The notes: generated by a model from the letters alone, not told the origin. A DNA stretch of 64,000 nucleotides from Roseivivax sp. GX 12232 (GCF_021272185.1 NZ_JAJSEC010000005.1:215569-279568); one strand, 5' to 3'. Positions 34,968-44,769 are shown, counted from the first letter of the stretch. Numbers and translations: made by a program.

Positions 34968-36563
34968 ATGGGCCATCTGAGCGCACAGTGCCGCCGCAGC
35001 GGACATTGGCTTAGCCTGGGGCTCTGCGCGGCTCTGCTCGGGCTCGCGGGGACGCCTGCCCAGGCGCTCGACGGCGCATCGTCCGATCTGGCCCAGCCGC
35101 ATCTCGACGCGCTGCCCCGCACTGCCGAGGAGCGCGCGAGGATCGACCGAGCCACCGCACCGCCCACCGACTTCTCGGCCCCGGAGCCCTTCGAGACCAA
35201 CCCTGCCGGCGCGGCCACCGTGCGCGCCCGAAACACTTCCGACGCCTTCAGCCAAGCCTCGGGCAATATCTCCTTCGAGCGCGAGCTCGACTTCAAGGTC
35301 GGCAACGGGCTCTTCAAGAAGGTCTGGGTCTCCTCGCCTTCCTCGACGCTGGCCTCGGACGGGCTCGGGCCGCTCTACAACGCGCGTTCCTGCCAGCGGT
35401 GTCACCTGAAGGACGGCCGCGGCCACCCGCCCGAGGGGCCCGAGGACGACGCCACCTCGATGTTCCTGCGGGTCTCGGTCCCCGCCGCGCCGGACGCCGA
35501 GATGAGCGACATCGAGGCATTCCTTCTGTCGATCGGCGACGAGACCCCGCGCACCCGCCCCGATCCGACCTACGGCGGCCAGCTGCAAGACCAGAGCGTC
35601 GCCGGGCATTCCGGCGAATACCGCCTCGGCGTCTCCTGGCGGGAAGTCGAGGTGGCGCTCTCGGATGGCGAGATCGCGACACTGCTCGACCCCTCATGGC
35701 GCGCCGAGGATCTCGGCTACGGCCCCCTCGCCCCCGGCGCCATGCTGAGCCCGCGGGTCGCGCCGCCGATGATCGGCCTCGGCCTTCTCGAGGCGATCCC
35801 GGCCGAAGACATCCTCGCGCTCGAGGACCCGGACGACGCCGACGGCGACGGCATCTCGGGCCGCGCGCAGGTGGTCTGGTCGTTCGAGCACGACCGCCCG
35901 ATGCTCGGCCGCTTCGGCTGGAAGGCCGGCGCGCCGACGATCCGCGAGCAATCGGCCAGCGCCTTCGCCGGCGACATCGGCATCTCGTCCCCGATCTTTC
36001 CCGACCCCTGGGGCGATTGCGCCGCCGAACAGGCCGATTGCCGCAACGCTCCGCACGGCGACGGCGACGACCGGGTCACCGAAGTCGACGCCGAGGGGCT
36101 CGACCTCGTCACCTTCTACTCGCGCAACCTGGCGGTGCCGGCGCGGCGCGACGTGGACGACGGGCAGGTGCTGCGCGGCAAGGAGGTGTTTCACGATGTC
36201 GGCTGCGCGTCGTGCCACACGCCGAAGTTCGTCACCCACCGACTCGCTGATCAGCCCGAACAGAGCTTCCAGCTGATCTGGCCGATGACCGACCTGCTGC
36301 TGCACGACATGGGAGAGGGCCTTGCCGACAACCGCCCTGAGGGCCGTGCCTCGGGCCGCGAGTGGCGCACCGCGCCGCTCTGGGGCATCGGCATGACCGA
36401 ACAGGTCAACGGCCACACCCGCTTCCTGCACGACGGCCGCGCCCGGTCGCTCTTAGAGGCGGTGCTCTGGCACGGCGGCGAGGCGCAGGCGTCGCGCGAC
36501 GCCGTGGTGGAGATGCCGAAACCCGACCGCGATGCCCTGATCCGCTATTTGGAGAGCCTCTGA
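34968..36563 (+). CDS. Di-heme oxidoreductase (DUF1111) cytochrome c-like protein
   Basis: A 531-aa periplasmic protein with a signal peptide (LSLGLCAALLGLAGTPAQA) and two c-type heme motifs: Cys142-x-x-Cys145-His146 (CQRCH) and Cys413-x-x-Cys416-His417 (CASCH). Between them are the propeller-like and SGRAQVVW segments of the DUF1111/di-heme oxidoreductase family. Its stop overlaps the start of the second imelysin gene (TGATG). It may supply redox chemistry for periplasmic iron handling (inference). The start at 34968 is chosen for the signal peptide, although its ribosome-binding site is weak. Confidence 0.85.
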   Translation: MGHLSAQCRRSGHWLSLGLCAALLGLAGTPAQALDGASSDLAQPHLDALPRTAEERARIDRATAPPTDFSAPEPFETNPAGAATVRARNTSDAFSQASGNISFERELDFKVGNGLFKKVWVSSPSSTLASDGLGPLYNARSCQRCHLKDGRGHPPEGPEDDATSMFLRVSVPAAPDAEMSDIEAFLLSIGDETPRTRPDPTYGGQLQDQSVAGHSGEYRLGVSWREVEVALSDGEIATLLDPSWRAEDLGYGPLAPGAMLSPRVAPPMIGLGLLEAIPAEDILALEDPDDADGDGISGRAQVVWSFEHDRPMLGRFGWKAGAPTIREQSASAFAGDIGISSPIFPDPWGDCAAEQADCRNAPHGDGDDRVTEVDAEGLDLVTFYSRNLAVPARRDVDDGQVLRGKEVFHDVGCASCHTPKFVTHRLADQPEQSFQLIWPMTDLLLHDMGEGLADNRPEGRASGREWRTAPLWGIGMTEQVNGHTRFLHDGRARSLLEAVLWHGGEAQASRDAVVEMPKPDRDALIRYLESL

Positions 36564-37552
36564 TGCGCGCGCCTCTGACCGCCGCCCTCTGCCTCGCCGC
36601 CGCTCCCGCGCTGGCCGGCGTGGCCGAGGTCGTCGACGATCACGTCCTGCCCGCCACCGCGGCCTTCGCCGAGGCGACCGCCGTGCTCGAAGGCGCCGCC
36701 GCCGCGGACTGCAGGGGCGAAGCCCTACGCCCCGCCTACCAGGACGCCTTCGACGCCTGGCTTGGCATCTCGCACTTGACGCTGGGGCCGCTGGAGGAAG
36801 ACGGCACCGGCCTCGCCATCGGCTTCTGGCCGGACGCCCGCGGCATGGTCGGACGCACCGTCGCACGCCTGGTTGCCGACGAGGACCCGGTGGCCAGGGA
36901 CACCGAGGGCTTCTCCGAGGTCTCGGTCGCCGGCCGCGGCCTCTTCGCGCTCGAGCGGCTGCTCTACGACGAGGCCTTCGCGGGCTACGGCGCGGACGAC
37001 TATGCCTGCACGCTGGCAAAGGCCATCGCCGCCGACCTCGCCCGCATGGGCGGCGCGGTCGACGCGGCCTGGCGCGAGGACTTCGCACAGACGCTGAAGA
37101 CCGCCGGCGCGGAGGACAATTCCCGCTTCCTCGACGACCGCGAGGCGGCGCAGGCGCTCTATACGGCGCTTGCCACGGGCCTCGACTTCACCGCCCAGCA
37201 GCGCCTCGGCCGTCCGATGGGCAGTTTCGAGGCGCCGAAGCCGCAGGTCGCCGAGGCGCGCCGCTCGGACCGGCCGCTGCGCAACGTGGTGCTGTCGCTC
37301 GAGGCCCTGCGCGAACTGGCAATGACGCTCTCGGACGCGCCGATCCCGCGGACCGAGGCCGCCTTCGACCGCGCGCTCGAGACCGCCCGCACCCTCGACG
37401 ACCCGCGCCTTGCCGGCGTCGCGGAACCCGCGGGCCGGCTGCGCGTCGAGGCGTTGCAGACCGAGATCCGCGCCGTCACCCGGGCAGCCGCCGAGGAGAT
37501 CGCCCCGGCGCTCGGCGTCTCGGTCGGGTTCAACTCCGCCGACGGCGACTGA
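36563..37552 (+). CDS. Second imelysin-family protein, HxxE histidine replaced
   Basis: A 329-aa secreted protein (signal peptide LTAALCLAAAPALA) of the imelysin family. The region equivalent to HxxE reads GRGLFALERLLYD, so the Glu is kept (residue 131) but the His position is Phe128. It is translationally coupled to the di-heme oxidoreductase and to the following DUF1513 gene by overlapping stop and start codons. The paralogue at 33546 keeps the His, so the two may differ in metal or ligand binding. Confidence 0.82.
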   Translation: MRAPLTAALCLAAAPALAGVAEVVDDHVLPATAAFAEATAVLEGAAAADCRGEALRPAYQDAFDAWLGISHLTLGPLEEDGTGLAIGFWPDARGMVGRTVARLVADEDPVARDTEGFSEVSVAGRGLFALERLLYDEAFAGYGADDYACTLAKAIAADLARMGGAVDAAWREDFAQTLKTAGAEDNSRFLDDREAAQALYTALATGLDFTAQQRLGRPMGSFEAPKPQVAEARRSDRPLRNVVLSLEALRELAMTLSDAPIPRTEAAFDRALETARTLDDPRLAGVAEPAGRLRVEALQTEIRAVTRAAAEEIAPALGVSVGFNSADGD

Positions 37553-38628
37553 TGCCCTCGCGCCGCGCCATCCTCGCCGGTCTCGCAGCGGCGGGCGCCC
37601 GGCCGGCGCTCGGCTGGGCCGATGCTGGCGGGCCGTCCTGGCTGGCAGCCGGACGCGACGCCTCGGGCGCATTCCTGCTGGCCGGCCTCGACGCCGCAGG
37701 CGACACACTCTTCCGCATCCCCTTGCCCGACCGCGGCCACGCCGCCGCGGCGCATCCGCACGCGCCCGAGGCGGTGGCCTTCGCGCGCCGCCCAGGCCGT
37801 TTCGCGCTGGTCATCGACTGCGCCGCCGGCCGGCTCGTGCAGCGGCTCGACGCGCCCAAGGGGCGCCACTTCTATGGCCACGGCGCCTTTCTCGCCGGCG
37901 GCGAGGTGCTGGCGACCACCGAGAACGAGATGGAGAACGGCGAAGGCCGCATCGGCCTCTGGTCGCGGACCGACGGCTATGCCCGGATCGGCGAGATCGC
38001 CTCGGGCGGCATCGGCCCGCACGAGATCCGCGCGCTCCCCGGCGACGTGCTGGTGGTGGCCAATGGCGGCATCCGCACCCACCCGGACAACGGCCGCGAG
38101 AAGCTGAACCTCGACAGCATGCGCCCGAGCCTCGCCTACGTGACGCTCGCGGGCGACATTCTCGACGAGGTGGTGCTGCCGCCCGAGCTGCACCGGAACT
38201 CGATCCGTCACCTCGCGGTCGCGCCGGACGGCCGCGTCGCCTTCGCGATGCAGTGGCAGGGCGACGTCTCCGCGCCGGTGCCGCTTCTCGGTCTGCATCG
38301 CCGCGGCGATGCGCCGGTGCTGGCCGAAGCGGGCCTCGCCGAGCAGATCGCCATGGAGGGCTATGCCGGCAGCGTCGCCTTCGCCCGGGACGGCGCGCGC
38401 GTGGCGATCACCTCGCCGCGCGGCGGGCGGCTGCATCTCTTCGATGGCGAAGGCACCTTCCGCGCCGCGCTCCGCCGCGGCGACGTCTGCGGCGTGGCGC
38501 CGAGTCGGCGCGGCCTCGTCGTCACCGACGGTCAGGGCGGCGTGCTGGCGGTGGAGGACGACGCCCTCGCGTCCGTCGCCCGCGCACCGCTGGCCTGGGA
38601 CAATCACCTGGTGGCGGTCGGCGCCTGA
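37552..38628 (+). CDS. DUF1513 periplasmic propeller-like protein
   Basis: A 358-aa protein with a twin-arginine-like leader (SRRAILAGLAAAGARPALG) and the DUF1513 family pattern: HFYGHGAFLAGGEVLATTEN, then GIGPHEIRALPGDVLVVANG. A beta-propeller fold is likely. DUF1513 genes are frequently linked to imelysins and di-heme oxidoreductases; the function is unknown. Its stop lies two bases from the stop of the convergent hmuV gene. Confidence 0.82.
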   Translation: MPSRRAILAGLAAAGARPALGWADAGGPSWLAAGRDASGAFLLAGLDAAGDTLFRIPLPDRGHAAAAHPHAPEAVAFARRPGRFALVIDCAAGRLVQRLDAPKGRHFYGHGAFLAGGEVLATTENEMENGEGRIGLWSRTDGYARIGEIASGGIGPHEIRALPGDVLVVANGGIRTHPDNGREKLNLDSMRPSLAYVTLAGDILDEVVLPPELHRNSIRHLAVAPDGRVAFAMQWQGDVSAPVPLLGLHRRGDAPVLAEAGLAEQIAMEGYAGSVAFARDGARVAITSPRGGRLHLFDGEGTFRAALRRGDVCGVAPSRRGLVVTDGQGGVLAVEDDALASVARAPLAWDNHLVAVGA

Positions 38629-38630
38629 TC

Positions 38631-39413
38631 TCAGCCGCCGATCGCTTGCGGCAGCATGAAGGGCACGCCGTTGCCGGGCGTGCGGTTCACCCGTACCGTG
38701 CAGCCGTAAGCGCGCGAGAGCGTGGTGTCGGACATGACCTCGGCCGGCGTTCCTGTGGCGACGATGGCGCCCTTGGCGAGGCAGGTCATGCGGTCGCAGA
38801 ACATCGCCGAGAGGTTCAGGTCGTGCATCACCGCCACCACGCCGCCGCCCGCATCGGCAAAGTCGCGGGCCAGTTGCAGCACCTCGATCTGGTGGCCGAC
38901 GTCGAGGCTCGAGACCGGCTCATCAAGGAACAGCCAGCGCGGTGCGCCCTCGGCCACCGGTTCCCAGACCTGCGCCAGCACGCGGGCGAGTTGCACCCGC
39001 TGCTGCTCGCCGCCCGAGAGCTCGTGGAAGGCGCGCGCGGCGTAGCCCGCGAGCCCGACCCGGCCGAGCGCCGCGCCGACGATCTCTGCGTGATCGCCTT
39101 CCTGCCCCGCCTGCAGGCCGATGCGCACCACCTCGGCCACGGTGAACGGGAAGGCGAGCGTCGCCGCTTGCGGCAACACCGCCCGGATCGCGGCCAGCTG
39201 CCAGGGGCGCAGGCGCCGCGTGTCCGAGCCATTGAGGGTCACTGAGCCCGAGTAACCGACGTCGCCGGTCACCGCGCGCAGGAGCGTGGTCTTGCCCGAG
39301 CCGTTCGGGCCGACGATGCAGGTCAGCGTTCCGGCCGCGGCCGACAGGTCCACGCCATGCAGCACCTCGCGGCTTCCAAGCCATACATGGATGTCGCGTG
39401 CTTCGAGGCTCAT
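38631..39413 (-). CDS. hmuV: Heme ABC transporter ATP-binding protein HmuV
   Basis: A 260-aa ATPase with Walker A VGPNGSGKTT, signature LSGGEQQRVQLARVLAQVW, Walker B WLFLDEPVSSLD and the switch His in VMHDLN. The ATG at 39413 overlaps the permease stop (ATGA). The hmuS-T-U-V gene order and the divergent receptor identify it as the ATPase of a heme importer. Confidence 0.9.
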   Translation of the reverse strand: MSLEARDIHVWLGSREVLHGVDLSAAAGTLTCIVGPNGSGKTTLLRAVTGDVGYSGSVTLNGSDTRRLRPWQLAAIRAVLPQAATLAFPFTVAEVVRIGLQAGQEGDHAEIVGAALGRVGLAGYAARAFHELSGGEQQRVQLARVLAQVWEPVAEGAPRWLFLDEPVSSLDVGHQIEVLQLARDFADAGGGVVAVMHDLNLSAMFCDRMTCLAKGAIVATGTPAEVMSDTTLSRAYGCTVRVNRTPGNGVPFMLPQAIGG

Positions 39414-40474
39414 CCCTCGACCCACCGGTGCTGGCGCAGCAGGATCCACAGGAACACCGGCGCGCCGATCACCGCTGTGACGATTCCGATCGGCAGTTCG
39501 GTCGGCGCCACGATCACCCGCGCGACGACATCGGCGGCGACCAAGAGAGCCGCGCCGCAGAGCGCGGAGTTCAGGATCAGCGCCCGGTGGTCCGGCCCGG
39601 TGGCGAGGCGCAGCAGATGCGGCACCACGATGCCGACGAAGCCGATGCCCCCGGAAATCGCCACCGCCGCGCCGGTGCCGAGCGCCACCGACAGGATCGC
39701 CAGCGTCTTCACCCGCTCGACCGCGAAACCGACATGCGCCGCTGTCGCCTCGCCAAGCGCCAGCGCGTTCAGCGCACGCCCGAGCGTGCAGGCCAGCGTC
39801 GTGGCGGCGAGGATCACCGGCACCGTGGCACCGAGCTTGATCCAGCTCGCACCGGCGAGCGATCCGAGGCCCCAGAACGTCAGGTCGCGCAGCTGTTGGT
39901 CGTTGGCGACGAAGATCAGCAGGCCCGAGATCGCGCCGACGAGCGCCGCGACCGCGATGCCGGCGAGCAGCATGGTCGCCACTGAGGTGCGCACGCCGCG
40001 GGTCGCCACGCGGTAGAGCCCAAAGGTGGTGCCCCATGCGCCGAGGAAGGCCGCCATCGGCACCGCGAAGGGTCCCGCGGGCACGAAGGCGACGGTGCCG
40101 CCCAGCACAATCACCACGATCGCACCCAGCCCCGCGCCGGCACTGACGCCGATGATGCCAGGATCCGCCAGCGGGTTGCGGAAGAGCCCCTGCAGCACCG
40201 CGCCGGAAGCGGCCAGCGCCGCGCCGACGATGATGCCGGTCAGAAGCCGCGGCAGCCGGATGTCGAAGAGCACCACCCGCTCGATGTCCGACAGCGGCGC
40301 GCCGCCCGCGATCGGTCGCAGCATGTCGCCGAGCCCGAGACCGGTGGCGCCGACCCCGAGGCTCGCAACCGCAACCACCACGAGCAGCAGCGCGAAGACC
40401 GCGTGCATCGCCCGCGCCCGGCCGAGCCGGTCGGCGCGGAGCATCGCCACGTCAGCGTCTGAAGACAGTGCCAC
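39410..40474 (-). CDS. hmuU: Heme ABC transporter permease HmuU
   Basis: A 354-aa FecCD/BtuC-type permease. It has IRLPRLLTGIIVGAALAASG, NPLADPGIIGVSAGAG and the coupling loop GFVGIVVPHLLRLATG. The GTG at 40474 lies four bases after the hmuT stop; a later in-frame ATG at 40444 is an alternative start. The four genes from hmuS to hmuV overlap or nearly touch. Confidence 0.88.
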   Translation of the reverse strand: MALSSDADVAMLRADRLGRARAMHAVFALLLVVVAVASLGVGATGLGLGDMLRPIAGGAPLSDIERVVLFDIRLPRLLTGIIVGAALAASGAVLQGLFRNPLADPGIIGVSAGAGLGAIVVIVLGGTVAFVPAGPFAVPMAAFLGAWGTTFGLYRVATRGVRTSVATMLLAGIAVAALVGAISGLLIFVANDQQLRDLTFWGLGSLAGASWIKLGATVPVILAATTLACTLGRALNALALGEATAAHVGFAVERVKTLAILSVALGTGAAVAISGGIGFVGIVVPHLLRLATGPDHRALILNSALCGAALLVAADVVARVIVAPTELPIGIVTAVIGAPVFLWILLRQHRWVEG

Positions 40475-40478
40475 GCGG

Positions 40479-41417
40479 TCAGTTCCCGTAGAGCGCCGCG
40501 GACAACTCCGTGACCGCCTCGGCGGTCCGCGGCCCGAAGCCCAGGAGTTTCAGCCCGTCCATGCGCAGCACCCGTCCCTGTCGTGCCGCGGGCGTGGTGC
40601 GCAGCGCAGGCGAGGCAAAGAGCGCAGCGTCGGTGACCGAATGATCGCCGCCACGATCCATCATCAGCACCACGTCCGGCGCGGCAGCGGCGATAGCCTC
40701 GTCCGAGACCGGCTTGTAACCCTCGAAGCCACTCAGGGCGTTCTCGCCGCCCGCAAGAGTGATGATGCCCTCAGCGGCCGTGCCTGAGCCCGCCGCCATG
40801 ATGCGGCCGCCCTGCGCGCTCATCACGAAGAGAACACGCTTGGCCTGTCCGTCGTGCGCCAAGGCTTGAGCCGTAGCATCTGCAAGCGCCGCGCGCGTTT
40901 CCGCCGCCAGCGCCTCGGACTTCGCCTCGACGCCGAGCGCCGCGCCCACAAGTTCGATCTTTGCGATGACGCTTTCCGGGGTATAGCCGTCAGGAACGCT
41001 GACAAAGGCCACATCAGCCGCACGCAGGATATCCACGACTTCGGGCGGACCGGCGCCCTCCTCGGCGAGGATCAGGTCCGGCCCAACCGAGAGGACACCC
41101 TCGGGCGACAAGGCGCGCAAATACCCCACATCCGGCAACTCTGTTGCCTCGGGTGGCCAGCTCGAGGTCGTGTCCCGAGCAACCAACCGGTCTTCCTCGT
41201 CGAGAGCATAGACAATCTCGGTCACGGCTCCGCCCAGCGACAGGACGCGCGGCTCGGCCGAGGCAAAGGCCTCGGATTCGCTGAGGATCGTCCAGGCGAA
41301 GGCAGCGCCGAGACCCGACATCATCACCGTCGACAGGGTCGAGATGCCGAGCGCGGAGCGTGACCCTGCGCGAGATAGGCTGAACGGCAGATTGCCCAGG
41401 AACCACTGCTTGCTCAT
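40479..41417 (-). CDS. hmuT: Periplasmic heme-binding protein HmuT
   Basis: A 312-aa binding protein with the family opening PRVLSLGGAVTEIVYALDEEDRLVARDTTS, split here as PRVLSLGGAVTEIVYAL then DEEDRLVARDTTSSWP, and GYKPVSDEAIAAAAPDVVLM near the C-terminal third. The N-terminal leader is long (about 50 residues) with a hydrophobic segment but no classical cleavage site, which is unusual and may mean the true start is further in. The ATG at 41417 overlaps the hmuS stop. Confidence 0.85.
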   Translation of the reverse strand: MSKQWFLGNLPFSLSRAGSRSALGISTLSTVMMSGLGAAFAWTILSESEAFASAEPRVLSLGGAVTEIVYALDEEDRLVARDTTSSWPPEATELPDVGYLRALSPEGVLSVGPDLILAEEGAGPPEVVDILRAADVAFVSVPDGYTPESVIAKIELVGAALGVEAKSEALAAETRAALADATAQALAHDGQAKRVLFVMSAQGGRIMAAGSGTAAEGIITLAGGENALSGFEGYKPVSDEAIAAAAPDVVLMMDRGGDHSVTDAALFASPALRTTPAARQGRVLRMDGLKLLGFGPRTAEAVTELSAALYGN

Positions 41418-42472
41418 TGCGTCACCTGCACGGCTTCCCGGGTCTCGAGGCTTGAGACGATGCGACCCCATTCAGGGCGCGAGTCACGCCCCTCCTTGCC
41501 GAGGCCGAAAACCTGGAAGATCAGCGCACCCTGCTTGTCGAAGGCCTCGACCGAAACCGCCGGGCCGCGCTGGGTCGGCTTTTCCACCGCCCAGACCTCG
41601 GCGACGTGGTCCCCGCGCAGATGCAGGTTGAAGCCGGGATCAAGGATGTTCTGCCAGGGCCCCATGGGCTTCAGCGTGCCAACCTTGCCGGAGTGGATCT
41701 GGATGCAGCCGCGATTGCCGACGAAGAGCATGATCTCGATGCCGGCCTCGCGCACAGCCGAGAGCATCGCGTCCACCGCCGTCGGCGCCAGAGCGCGCAC
41801 GAAAGGAGCTCCGGCAATCCGATAGGCTCCGAGACGGTTCATCTTGAGCTTCGAGCATAGCCGCAGGAATTGGTGGGTGTCGGTCAGCCGCCGCCATTCC
41901 TTTTGCAGGATGTCGCGCTTGTCGAGGTCTGCCTTGGGGGCTTCCGGCGGTGTTCGAGCATCGACAGTCAGCGCCTCCGATGTGTCACCGTTGGCCAGTG
42001 CCTCAACGACATGCCCCCAGGCCTGCGCGCGGCTCCCCTCAAGCAGGAAGATCTTGTGCACCGCATCCCCCGCCGCGTCGAAAACCTGGAGCGATCGGCG
42101 CGTTCCACTGTCTGTCTGTTTCTCGACTGCAAAGCCGTGCACCCAATGTTTGGGGAAAATGCGCAGATCGATGTCTTCTGCCAGCACCATCGCCGCATGC
42201 GCGCCAGGGTGATAGTTCTCGTAGCGTCCCACCTTTTCGTGGACCGCGGAGGGGGTGCGCGTCAGGGCCATGACTTCGCCCAGAGCTTCGACAGCCGGGA
42301 TCAGCAGGTCCGGGTGCGCCGCTATCCGCGTGACACCGCGCCCGGTGTGCGCGGCGAGAAGTTCTGCCTCCGAGATGGCCAGCTGATCGGCGATGTCGCG
42401 CTCACGCATGCGCAAGCGGGGCTCGGCGCGGGCTTCAGTGCGAATCTCTGCGGGTGTGAGGTGATCGGTCAT
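41414..42472 (-). CDS. hmuS: Hemin-degrading/heme-trafficking factor HmuS
   Basis: A 352-aa cytoplasmic protein of the HemS/HmuS/ChuS family, made of two similar halves. Motifs include KVGRYENYHPGAHAAMVL in the first half and GNRGCIQIHSGKVGTLKPMG, with WQNILDPGFNLHL, in the second. These proteins bind heme delivered by HmuTUV and release iron or pass on heme. The start at 42472 follows GGAAGGAT. It is first in the operon and divergent from the receptor gene, sharing a regulatory region with a near-perfect IscR-type palindrome. Confidence 0.9.
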   Translation of the reverse strand: MTDHLTPAEIRTEARAEPRLRMRERDIADQLAISEAELLAAHTGRGVTRIAAHPDLLIPAVEALGEVMALTRTPSAVHEKVGRYENYHPGAHAAMVLAEDIDLRIFPKHWVHGFAVEKQTDSGTRRSLQVFDAAGDAVHKIFLLEGSRAQAWGHVVEALANGDTSEALTVDARTPPEAPKADLDKRDILQKEWRRLTDTHQFLRLCSKLKMNRLGAYRIAGAPFVRALAPTAVDAMLSAVREAGIEIMLFVGNRGCIQIHSGKVGTLKPMGPWQNILDPGFNLHLRGDHVAEVWAVEKPTQRGPAVSVEAFDKQGALIFQVFGLGKEGRDSRPEWGRIVSSLETREAVQVTQ

Positions 42473-42546
42473 CTGCATCCTTCCGGTTCGACACGGTGGC
42501 TGCACGACGACGCCCGCGAAGGCTGCGCTTTGGCTTCCGGTATTTC

Positions 42547-42565
42547 TTGACTGTTTTAGTCAACT
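42547..42565. promoter_or_regulatory. IscR-type iron-responsive operator between hmuS and heme receptor
   Basis: TTGACTGTTTTAGTCAACT contains the inverted repeat TTGACT/AGTCAA and fits the core of the published type 1 IscR consensus (YYGACTRWWWYAGTCRRST) at every position as I recall it. It is located 75 bases upstream of hmuS and 123 bases upstream of the receptor gene. In Rhodobacterales an iron box recognised by IscR controls iron uptake genes. Confidence 0.7.
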
Positions 42566-42687
42566 GACTTACCGCACTCAAGGCCAAGCGACACAATTCT
42601 CGAAAATGACGCTTGGATTTCACCACGAAGACCCCCCGCAAGCCATTCGCAAGCCAGGCAAGGTCGAAGGTTCACGAGGGGAAGACC

Positions 42688-44769
42688 ATGTCCACCAAGA
42701 CACAGCGCGCAAGCACAGCGCTTGCGCTCATCATCGGCGTCGTGCCGTCGGTTCAGGCACAGACCACCGAGACGCCATCCGACTTCATCGTTCTCGATCC
42801 CATCGAGGTTTCCGAATCCAAACGTGGCGTCGCCACCGACACCGCCCTGCCGGTCACCAGGATCGACGAGGAGGAAATCCGCGATCGTCAGGCCGGCACG
42901 ATCGCCGAGCTTATCGATTCCGTCCCAGGCGTAGCCCTGGTGAACGGCTCGACCCCCACCGGGTCCGGCATCTCGATCCGGGGCTACGGCGCGACATCAA
43001 CATTCGGAACCGATCAGAAGGTTCAGGTCATCGTCGACGAGGCCGTGACCGGCTCCGAAGAGATCTATCGGATTGGAACGCAGCTGTTCACAGATCCAGC
43101 ACTCTATCGCTCCGTGGAGGTTCTGCGCGGAACCGTCGGCAGTTTCGAATACGGCTCGGGTGTCGTGGGCGGCATGGTCCGCGCCGAAACCAAGAACGCC
43201 TCGGACTTCACCGGCGGCGTGCCTGGATTCCGGTTGCGCGAGACCCTGGAGTTTTCAAGCAACGGCGATGGATTTGCGACCTCCACGATCCTGGCCTGGC
43301 AGCCGTCGGACCGCGCGGAATTTCTCGCCAACTACACGCTCCGGCGACAGAGTGATCAGACCGACGGCTCCGGCGACACGATCGGCAACAGTGCCTTCGA
43401 GACGCCGTCCTGGCTGCTGAAGGGCCGCTTCTGGCTCGACGCAGCAAAGGAACACTCTCTGACGCTCTCCTACACCGACACCTCGACCGCCGAGCGCGAT
43501 GTGCCCTACGACTCTTTCTCGACGACCGACGATGTCTTCGGCAATGTCGATCGGGACATCGACAGCAAGACGACCTCGCTGGTCTATACCTACGCTCCCA
43601 ACGGCAACGACCTGATCGATTTCGACGTGGTCCTGTCGTATGCAGACCAGGAGATCGAGCAGGACTATATTCCGGGTTCCTCGTCCTGCGACGGGCCGGG
43701 AATGCCATGTGGCTTCCCCTTCCCTGCGGGCGGCTTCGGAACAGTGAACGCCGATCACAGATACCAGACCACCAAGCTTGCATTCCGCAACACGGCGCAT
43801 TTTGTCGCCGGGGCCTTCGACCATGAATTGCGAACCGGCCTCGAGTTCATTCACAAGGACCGCGAAACCGCCGACAGCGCGCCGGGCGGCACCGACCGCC
43901 GGCTCGTCCTTTATGCCGTCGATGAGATACGCCAAGGCAACTGGACCTTTTCGCCCGCCCTACGGTTCGAGCGACAGGAGATCACCGATGGCACCGGTTT
44001 CGCGGGGCCAGACAGCTACGAAAACGATGCAGTGATGGGCGGGGTCTCCGCCCGCTACGATTTCGCGAATGGCGTCGGCCTCTTTGCCTCTGCCGCCTAC
44101 ACCGAAAACCTGCCTATTCTCGACGATCTCTACACCACCGGTCAGGGCACCTCCGGGCCGATTGCCCAGCCCGATCTGATGGGACAGAGCGAGAAATCCC
44201 GAACCTACGAAATCGGGGCCAGCTACGATGCCATGGACGTTTTCGGCGCAGGGGACACTCTGGCCCTCAAGGCGACCGCCTATGACACCCGGCTTTGGGA
44301 TATCACCTCCTATACCGTGCCGGGGAACAGCGGCGAGTTGGTGGACGCAGTCGATACCCGCGGGTTGGAACTCGAGGCCAGCTACGCAACGGTCAATGGC
44401 CTGTATTCCGATCTCAACCTGGCGGTCGCCCGAGGCGAGGAACACTACCCCGAAGGACTCGGCGATGCGGACTGGCGCGCCCTGCCGGGCGACAGCCTTC
44501 GGCTCACGCTTGGCAAGCGGTTCGGCGAGACGCTCGACTTGAGCTGGGAAACCGTCGCGTTCAACGACATCGAGGTGGAAGGCGAGAAGACACCCGGCTT
44601 CAACGTCCATAACCTCCGCGCCACCTACGTCCCGCAGAACGGGGTCTTCAAGGCTACCGAGATCCGTCTGGGCATCGAAAACGCCTTTGATCGCGACTAC
44701 CAGCCGCGCCGCGCCACCCGGAGTGCACCGGGCCGCAACATCAAGGTCACGCTCGCCAAGACGTTCTGA
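42688..44769 (+). CDS. hmuR: TonB-dependent heme receptor
   Basis: A 693-aa outer-membrane receptor with a signal peptide (ALALIIGVVPSVQAQ), a plug domain (AGTIAELIDSVPGVALVNGS, then SISIRGYGATS-like text) and a 22-strand barrel ending in a C-terminal Phe (LAKTF). A likely TonB box lies around DFIVLDPIEV. Heme specificity is inferred from the divergent hmuSTUV operon. The ATG at 42688 follows GAGGGGA. The upstream site at 42547 suggests iron-dependent expression. Confidence 0.88.
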   Translation: MSTKTQRASTALALIIGVVPSVQAQTTETPSDFIVLDPIEVSESKRGVATDTALPVTRIDEEEIRDRQAGTIAELIDSVPGVALVNGSTPTGSGISIRGYGATSTFGTDQKVQVIVDEAVTGSEEIYRIGTQLFTDPALYRSVEVLRGTVGSFEYGSGVVGGMVRAETKNASDFTGGVPGFRLRETLEFSSNGDGFATSTILAWQPSDRAEFLANYTLRRQSDQTDGSGDTIGNSAFETPSWLLKGRFWLDAAKEHSLTLSYTDTSTAERDVPYDSFSTTDDVFGNVDRDIDSKTTSLVYTYAPNGNDLIDFDVVLSYADQEIEQDYIPGSSSCDGPGMPCGFPFPAGGFGTVNADHRYQTTKLAFRNTAHFVAGAFDHELRTGLEFIHKDRETADSAPGGTDRRLVLYAVDEIRQGNWTFSPALRFERQEITDGTGFAGPDSYENDAVMGGVSARYDFANGVGLFASAAYTENLPILDDLYTTGQGTSGPIAQPDLMGQSEKSRTYEIGASYDAMDVFGAGDTLALKATAYDTRLWDITSYTVPGNSGELVDAVDTRGLELEASYATVNGLYSDLNLAVARGEEHYPEGLGDADWRALPGDSLRLTLGKRFGETLDLSWETVAFNDIEVEGEKTPGFNVHNLRATYVPQNGVFKATEIRLGIENAFDRDYQPRRATRSAPGRNIKVTLAKTF

